Source: Epiperipatus broadwayi | Taxonomy: Eukaryota; Onychophora; Udeonychophora; Euonychophora; Peripatidae | NCBI GenBank assembly: GCA_028023455.1 | Contig: JAQFVV010012512.1 | Span: 2,949,935-3,013,934 of the forward strand | DNA: 64,000 nt | Direction of reading: 5' to 3' | Shown: piece after piece, positions 58,919-64,000 of the stretch | How the letters are laid out: each line of letters opens with the position of its first letter | How positions within the stretch are numbered: the stretch's first letter is position 1 | Program-made: the position numbers and the translations under genes | The notes under the pieces: model-generated | Told to the model about the DNA's origin: nothing | Seen by the model: only the letters and a program-made list of their open reading frames with translations | Database searches by the model: none

Positions 58919-60004
58919 TGCTGATATTACCAGCTTACCTACCTGTAATGATTATTAAAATAATAAAATGCTATATGAACCATAAATCCTTAAATGCATT
59001 TTAGCTGTAACTTAATAAAATAATAAAATGCATGTGTATGAATATACATCTACCTGAAATGCTTTCACATACCTGGAATAATAATGGTAATACTGATTTT
59101 ATGGGTGCATCTACTCAAAACGTTTCTACAGATCCTGAATAAATGATTACAAACATTTATGCTGATATTATATGTACATCTACCTGAAATGCTTTCACAT
59201 ACCTGGAATAACAAATATTTGTTCATCTACTTTAAATGCTTTTATAGATTTGAAATCAATAGTCAAAAACATTTATGTATAAATTGTATATGTGTAACTG
59301 CTTAAAATGCTTCTACAGACCTGGAATAAACAGTTAAAAACATTTGCTTATTAATTGTATGTGTATATCTATCTGAAATGCTTCTACCAACATCAAAAGA
59401 TGATTATGAACACATATTATCTGCATCCCTACTTGAAGTGCTTCTATCAGCATCAAAATGTAATTATTAATACTTGTGTATTAATTGTATATGTATATCT
59501 ACCTGAAATGTATTTTTAGACTTCTTCTAATCATGTGAACTAAAAAATAGGTTTTTGCTTGGATAACCTACCTGAAATATTCCTAGACTTCTTTTCATTA
59601 AATGAACTATATTAGAAAGACTTGTCAATGAATTATTTGTTATTAAAATAGTTATTAAAAAGTAATCTAATTGTTTAGTTTAATTTTTGCATCACTAGTT
59701 AGTTATTCATTGCATTTTGCTCACAAGAATCTCATGCCTCCTGAGCTATGTTTGGCACAACCAGATAATGGTAAGTAAGGTTGTAGTGATATGGAACTCT
59801 AGTGATGCCATTTGGGAAACCAAACACATAAATTTCTAAATGCTTCCAGTCTCTATGGGGCTACATCCTCTGATGAGCAGGAAATATTGTTATAGGTGGG
59901 GTGACATCTGCATTGGGGAATGCCAATCGATAGTTCTTTCCTGCAATATTGTCATCAGGAAGATAAAACCAATGAACTGTGGGGTTGGTTCTTGTCTGGT
60001 TACA
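58919..60004 (+). repeat. Family C LTR, left copy, with internal tandem array
   Basis: Length 1086 bp. From about 59047 to 59600 some nine degenerate units follow the pattern CATCTACCTGAAATGCTTCT, ACAGACCTGGAAT and an A/T-rich spacer, at 50-75 bp spacing. The last 300 bp are unique and nearly identical in the right copy. Confidence 0.9.
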
Positions 60005-60006
60005 TT

Positions 60007-60025
60007 TGTCACCCTATTGTGAGGC
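60007..60025 (+). other. Degenerate primer-binding site of family C
   Basis: TGTCACCCTATTGTGAGGC stands three bases after the LTR and aligns with the lysine-tRNA site of family B (TGGCGCCCAATGTGGGGC) with one extra base and a few G-to-A or C-to-T type changes. Confidence 0.45.
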
Positions 60026-60325
60026 CTGATCTAGCTAGCCTGCCATAGGCATAAAAGCTAGTGGAAAATAAGGAAATATGGAAAAGGCAAAGCAAATAAT
60101 GATTATGTGAGGGTGAGCAATGTGCATGATGCAGTGATGTGAAATGGATAAATATGGGGGGAAATTAAAATCTTAAAAGAGCACAGAAATGAATGGCATA
60201 AATGGTGAAATATGCATAACAAAGACTTGGTGCCAAATCATTCAGTGGATGGAGAGAGCAGTGCAATAAAAGTATCAAATAGTAAAAATATTAGAAAAGA
60301 AACAAAGTACAAGTTTAAAAATTAG

Positions 60326-61244
60326 ATGATAACCAGAGCAAAAAGAAAAAAGATGATGAACACCGAAGCTGAGAAAAATATTCCTAGTGAAGAACAAAAA
60401 CAAGAAGACAATAATCCAAAAGAAGTTGGTCAACAAGTAGAAGAATCACAGAAAACAGAGGAGTCATCCATGTTATCCCAGCTATTGGAAATGATTAAAG
60501 GAGAAAATAGAAAAAGATAGGAACAAAGAGATGAACAAAGAGACAAAGATAAGAGACAAAAAGAAGAAGAAAATAGAAAAAGAGAGGAACAAAGTGACAA
60601 AGAGAAGAAAAAATAGAAAAAGAGAGGAACAAAAAGACAAAGATAAGAGACAAAGAAAAGAAGAAAATAGAAGAAGGGATGAACAAAGAAAAGAAGAAAA
60701 TAGAAAAAGAGATGAACAAATAGACGAAGATAAGAGACAAAGAAAAGAAAAAATAGAAGAAAAGATTTTCAAAGAGAAGAACACAAAAACAGATAGTAGA
60801 AGCTAACCAAAGAATAGAAAAGCAGATCAGAGAAGCAACCGAAAGCCAAAATAAAAACATCGATCAAATAATGTAAGAAATGACCAATAAATATTAAAAA
60901 TTAAGGAGGAAGTGATGGATGAAGTAAATGGCTCACTAATTGAGCAAGACATCAAGATGACAGTTGTGTCAAGTCATGCATATAAGAATGACAGAAATCC
61001 AATAATCCATGCAGCAGAGGTAGATAGGTTGACCACACAGGTGAAGGAGATTGTGTCAAGCCATGCATATAAGAATGACAGAAATCCAATAATCCATGCA
61101 GCAGAGGTAGATAGGTTGACCACACAGGTGAAGGAGATGGAAATAAAAAATAGCAACGTATGTCCAGTACAAGAAAAGACAGAAACAATCACAAAAAGAA
61201 TACAAGAAGAAAATTATAAAATTAGTCATGAAGTGCTGCAATAA
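60326..61244 (+). pseudogene. Gag-like protein of family C with charged repeat region
   Basis: It begins MITRAKRKKMMNTEAEKNIP at 60326, followed by a Gln/Glu-rich stretch and the helix SSMLSQLLEMIKGENRKR, then a stop at 60518-60520. Bases 60531-60806 continue in another frame as a Lys/Arg/Glu heptad-free repeat (KDKRQRKEENRRRDEQRKEE). Bases 60912-61244 hold a third piece ending in coiled-coil text. Long charged segments of this type are common in the N-terminal part of gypsy Gag in invertebrates; no zinc knuckle is seen. At least two breaks make it a pseudogene. Confidence 0.7.
60966..61139 (+). repeat. In-frame 87-bp tandem duplication in Gag
   Basis: Two copies of a 29-residue unit starting VSSHAYKNDRNPIIHAAEVD stand in direct succession with one base difference near the start, keeping the frame. 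Confidence 0.9.
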
Positions 61245-61417
61245 AAATAAGAACTTTTTCAGGGAGCTGCAATGAAGCACCTATAGAATATATAAAAATT
61301 CTGGAGAGGTTCTTCAGTATTAATGCCTTCACAGAAGAGGTGAAACTAGCGAAAATATATGTGTATAAATATACATCTATACTGGGTTGGATTATAAATA
61401 TTCCACAAATATGGAAT

Positions 61418-62569
61418 TACTGATATTACCTGCTTACCTACCTGTAATGATTATTAAAATAATAAAATGCTATATGAACCATAAATACTTATATGCATTT
61501 TAGCTGTATCTAAATAAAATAATAAAATGTATGTGTATAAATATACATCTACCTGAAATGCTTTCACATACCTGGAATAATAATGGTAATACTGATTTTA
61601 TCTGCATATCTACTCGAAATGTTTCTACAGACCTGAAATAAATGATTACAAACATTTATGTATTAATATATGTATACCTACCTGAAATGTTTTCACAAAC
61701 CCAGAATAATAATTGCAATACTGATATTATCTGTACATCTACTTGAAATGCTTTCACATACCTGGAATAACAAGTGTAATGCTGATATTATTTGTTAATC
61801 TACTTTAAATGCTTCTATAGATTTGAAATCAATAGTCAAAAATATTTATGTATAAATTATATATGTGTACCTGCTTAAAATGCTTCTACAGGTCTGGAAT
61901 AAAGGATTAAAAACATTTGCTTATTAATTGTATACATATATCTATCTGAAATGCTTCTATCAACATCAAAAGATGATTATGAACACATATTATCTGCATC
62001 CCTACTTGAAATGCTTCTATCAGCATCAAAATGTAATTATTAATACTTGTGTATTAATTGTATATGTATATCTACCTGAAATGTATTTTTAGACTTTTTC
62101 TAATCATGTGAACTAAAAAGTGGGTTTTTGCTTGGATAACCTACCTGAAATATTCCTAGACTTCTTCTTTTTATACGAACTATATTAGAAGGACTTGCCA
62201 ATGAATTACTGTTAATAAAATTGTTGTTATTAAAAATTAATCTAATTGTTTAGTTCCATTTTTGCATTTTTTCATTGCATCTTACACACAAAAATCTCAT
62301 GCCTCCTGAGCTATGTTCGGCATAACCAGATGATGGTAAGTAAGGTTGTAGTGAGATGGAACTCTAGTAGCGCCATTTGGGAAACCAAACACATAAATAT
62401 CTAGATGCTTTCAGTCTCTATGGCGCTACATAGTCTGATGACCAGGAAATATTCTTGTAGGTGGAGTGATGTCTGCATTGGGGAATGCCAATCGATAGTT
62501 CCTTCCTGCAATATGCTCATTAAAAAATTAAAACCAATGAAGAGTGAGATTAGTTCTTGTATGGTTACA
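61418..62569 (+). repeat. Family C LTR, right copy
   Basis: Length 1152 bp, with the same tandem array (about 61545-62160) followed by the same unique end. It is longer than the left copy mainly through differences in the array. Confidence 0.9.
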
Positions 62570-62612
62570 ATATATATATATATATATATGTATGTATATA
62601 TATATACATATG
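62570..62612. repeat. TA/TG-type simple repeat
   Basis: A TA tract with interspersed GTA and CATA between the family C LTR and the next PLE; it may have served as target for one or both. Confidence 0.85.
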
Positions 62613-62825
62613 TTGATATGAAGATTTTCACGGGTTGCATATATAAAAGACATATTTTGCGGGTTCATCCATGTTAAAATATTTTAAATATTGATATATC
62701 GATGTTTCGACATGGCCACACAAGTCAACCACTGGGTGATAACAGGTATAAAGATGATTATAGAGGTGCTACAACCACTGATTTGAAAAAAATGTTAAAG
62801 TTTCACCAATAGGAAAAATGTTAAA

Positions 62826-64000
62826 TTAAGAATGTTTTTTAAAAAAATCTTTCCAAATATGAGGAAGTTTGCATGTATCATCTCGCTTATTGATACAATC
62901 TGGCCTTTTAAATATCTCAATGACTTCTCTAATTTTGCACTGGTATAGATTATCACATCTGGATATGATCCCAATACTAGAAAAATTAATTTTATGACCT
63001 GAATCCATAGTATGGAGTGAGAGTGCTGATGATGATGAGTGTTGTTTAACTGCATTAGCATGCTCATCTCTCCTAACACTGATGCAATGATTACTCATAC
63101 CTATGTAAGAAGCTTTACAATTTTCACATGCGATTTGATAAACACCATGAGATTCAAGAGGGATTGAATCCTTAGGCTTGGTTATTATATTGCTGATCTT
63201 TTGATGAGTAGAAAACGCTATATTTATATTATAGCATTTTAATATATGTCCAATACTGTCTGTAGTTCCTTTTACATATGGAACACAAATCCTAATAGCT
63301 GATTTATCATCATTTTGTTTCCTATTTTATCCATTTTGGGCTTGAAATAAGGCTTTTTTAATAAATTTATAATTATAACTATTTGCTAATAAAACACTAT
63401 TAATATGATTTATTTCTTCTTTCAGATGTGTCTCATCTGAAAGGGTAATTGTTCTATTTAAAAGAGTTTTGGCTACAGAAACTATAAGAGATGGGTGATG
63501 ATGAGAATGGAAATATCTGTCCGTGTGTATATTCTTTCTGTAAATTAAAAAAGATAAACTATTTGGTGTTCTGGTGACTAGAACATCAAGAAAAGGGAGT
63601 TTCCATCAGACTATGTCTCCATTGTAAATTTAATATGAGGATGCATATTATTTAAATGTAAGAAAAAATCATCTAATTTATTTTTTGCATGTTGCCATAT
63701 GACAAAAGTGTCATCTATGTATCTGAGCCAAATGAGGGGTTTTAAAGGGGATGATTCTAAAGCACGAGTTTCTATATTTTCCATGAATAAATCAGCTATT
63801 ACTCCTGAGATAATTGAGGCCATAGGAGTATCAAAAACTTGTCTGTAATGCTGTCCATTATATACAAAATATGTGTTCAAGAGACAATGTTTAATCAAAA
63901 CAATAATATGGTTTGGCAAATTGCAACGTTGTGAAATTACATTTAAAGTTTCATCAATTGGAATGTTTGTATACAAAGACACATCAAAACTGACCAGAAT
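62826..64000 (-). pseudogene. Penelope-like element, RT core and GIY-YIG, runs off the window
   Basis: Minus strand from 63982: SLYTNIPIDE (motif A), DTPMASIISGVIADLFME (motif B) and WLRYIDDTFVIWQHAK (motif C, YIDD), all in one frame to 63611. Further RT/linker text follows in shifted frames (63200-63600). The endonuclease lies at about 63180-62826: ESHGVYQIACENCKASYIGM (GVY...YIG, CxxC), then DSGHKINFSSIGII and KIREVIEIFKRPDCINKRDD, the usual H...E...N tail. Motifs and layout resemble the Neptune/Poseidon type of PLE. The 5' part lies beyond the window, and frameshifts indicate a dead copy. Confidence 0.85.

Larger units (their letters stand above)
58919..62569 (+). mobile_element. Family C LTR retrotransposon, gag-only derivative
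   Basis: Direct repeats 58919-60004 and 61418-62569 flank 1.4 kb that encodes only Gag-like protein on the plus strand. LTR ends are TGCTGATATTACC ... GGTTACA (TG changed to TA in the right copy). A degenerate lysine-type primer-binding site follows the left LTR. Pol is completely absent, so the element is a deletion derivative or a non-autonomous family. The right end abuts a TA tract; a clean target-site duplication could not be read. Confidence 0.85.

Noticed and set aside
58919-59600. Regularly spaced repeats that could suggest a CRISPR array
   Set aside because: Units are degenerate, spacers are as repetitive as the units, and the array is inside eukaryotic LTRs.
59868-59885. CTGATGAGCAGGAAAT in the left family C LTR, resembling both hammerhead core boxes
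   Set aside because: Only a few bases separate the boxes, no stem II or III can form, and the right LTR has diverged at the same site.
60482-60860. Phe/Leu/Ser-rich minus-strand frames of 100 and 121 codons
   Set aside because: Antisense of the purine-rich charged Gag repeat.
62690-62745. GTCGAAAC followed by a short palindrome on the minus strand near the PLE end, resembling the second half of a hammerhead
   Set aside because: The CTGATGA core is missing (GGTTGACTTG stands there), so at most a degenerate remnant.

Overview
The window reads as intron-rich, AT-rich animal (invertebrate) DNA dominated by transposable elements. The signs are an AT-rich base composition, long (TA)n tracts, an RTE-type LINE with an ATGATG-type tail, Penelope-like elements (PLEs), Ty3/gypsy LTR elements, a mariner relic, a tRNA-derived SINE and spliceosomal exon signals. 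The species or phylum cannot be fixed from what is visible. Nothing bacterial (operons, Shine-Dalgarno sites, CRISPR) is present.

Host genes. The best host gene is spread over 38 kb of the + strand in three very short exons: 19264-19318 (start codon plus six codons), 26235-26275 (hydrophobic, signal-peptide-like) and 57434-57579 (four-cysteine C-terminus, stop, AATAAA). Splice phases agree at both junctions and the coding length is a multiple of three, giving a predicted 68-residue secreted cysteine-rich peptide. A separate last exon lies at 15621-15736, and a possible internal exon at 15-57. None resembles a family I can name.

Layout. 1-8.9 kb: AT-rich DNA with a putative solo LTR, a tRNA-derived SINE with a 12-bp target-site duplication and a decayed coiled-coil Gag-like reading frame. 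8.9-15.6 kb: three PLEs or PLE relics, each with its 3' end duplicated in inverted orientation; one carries a hammerhead-ribozyme-like motif in both arms. 15.6-27.9 kb: host exons in AT-rich intron, a mariner relic and two hairpin MITEs. 27.9-31.2 kb: a nearly intact RTE LINE with one internal stop and an embedded sequence identical to the core of the Illumina adapter. 32.8-34.7 kb: decayed gypsy pol. 36.4-46.3 kb: a solo LTR (family B) abutting an 8-kb gypsy element (family A) with 1.6-kb LTRs. 49.4-52.5 kb: a second RTE copy with a 5' inversion and a 10-bp target-site duplication, the signature of twin priming. 52.7-57.4 kb: a family B element with 2.1-kb LTRs and only 0.54 kb inside. 58.9-62.6 kb: a gag-only LTR element (family C) whose LTRs contain a degenerate tandem array. 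62.8-64.0 kb: a fourth PLE running off the window.

How it fits together. Almost all long reading frames belong to mobile elements, while the host signal sits in exons of 41-146 bp that are easily missed. Four of the LTR insertions lie at or beside TA-rich tracts, two of them with an ATAT duplication and one with GTAT. The family B element ends only 76 bp before the last exon of the small secreted-peptide gene.
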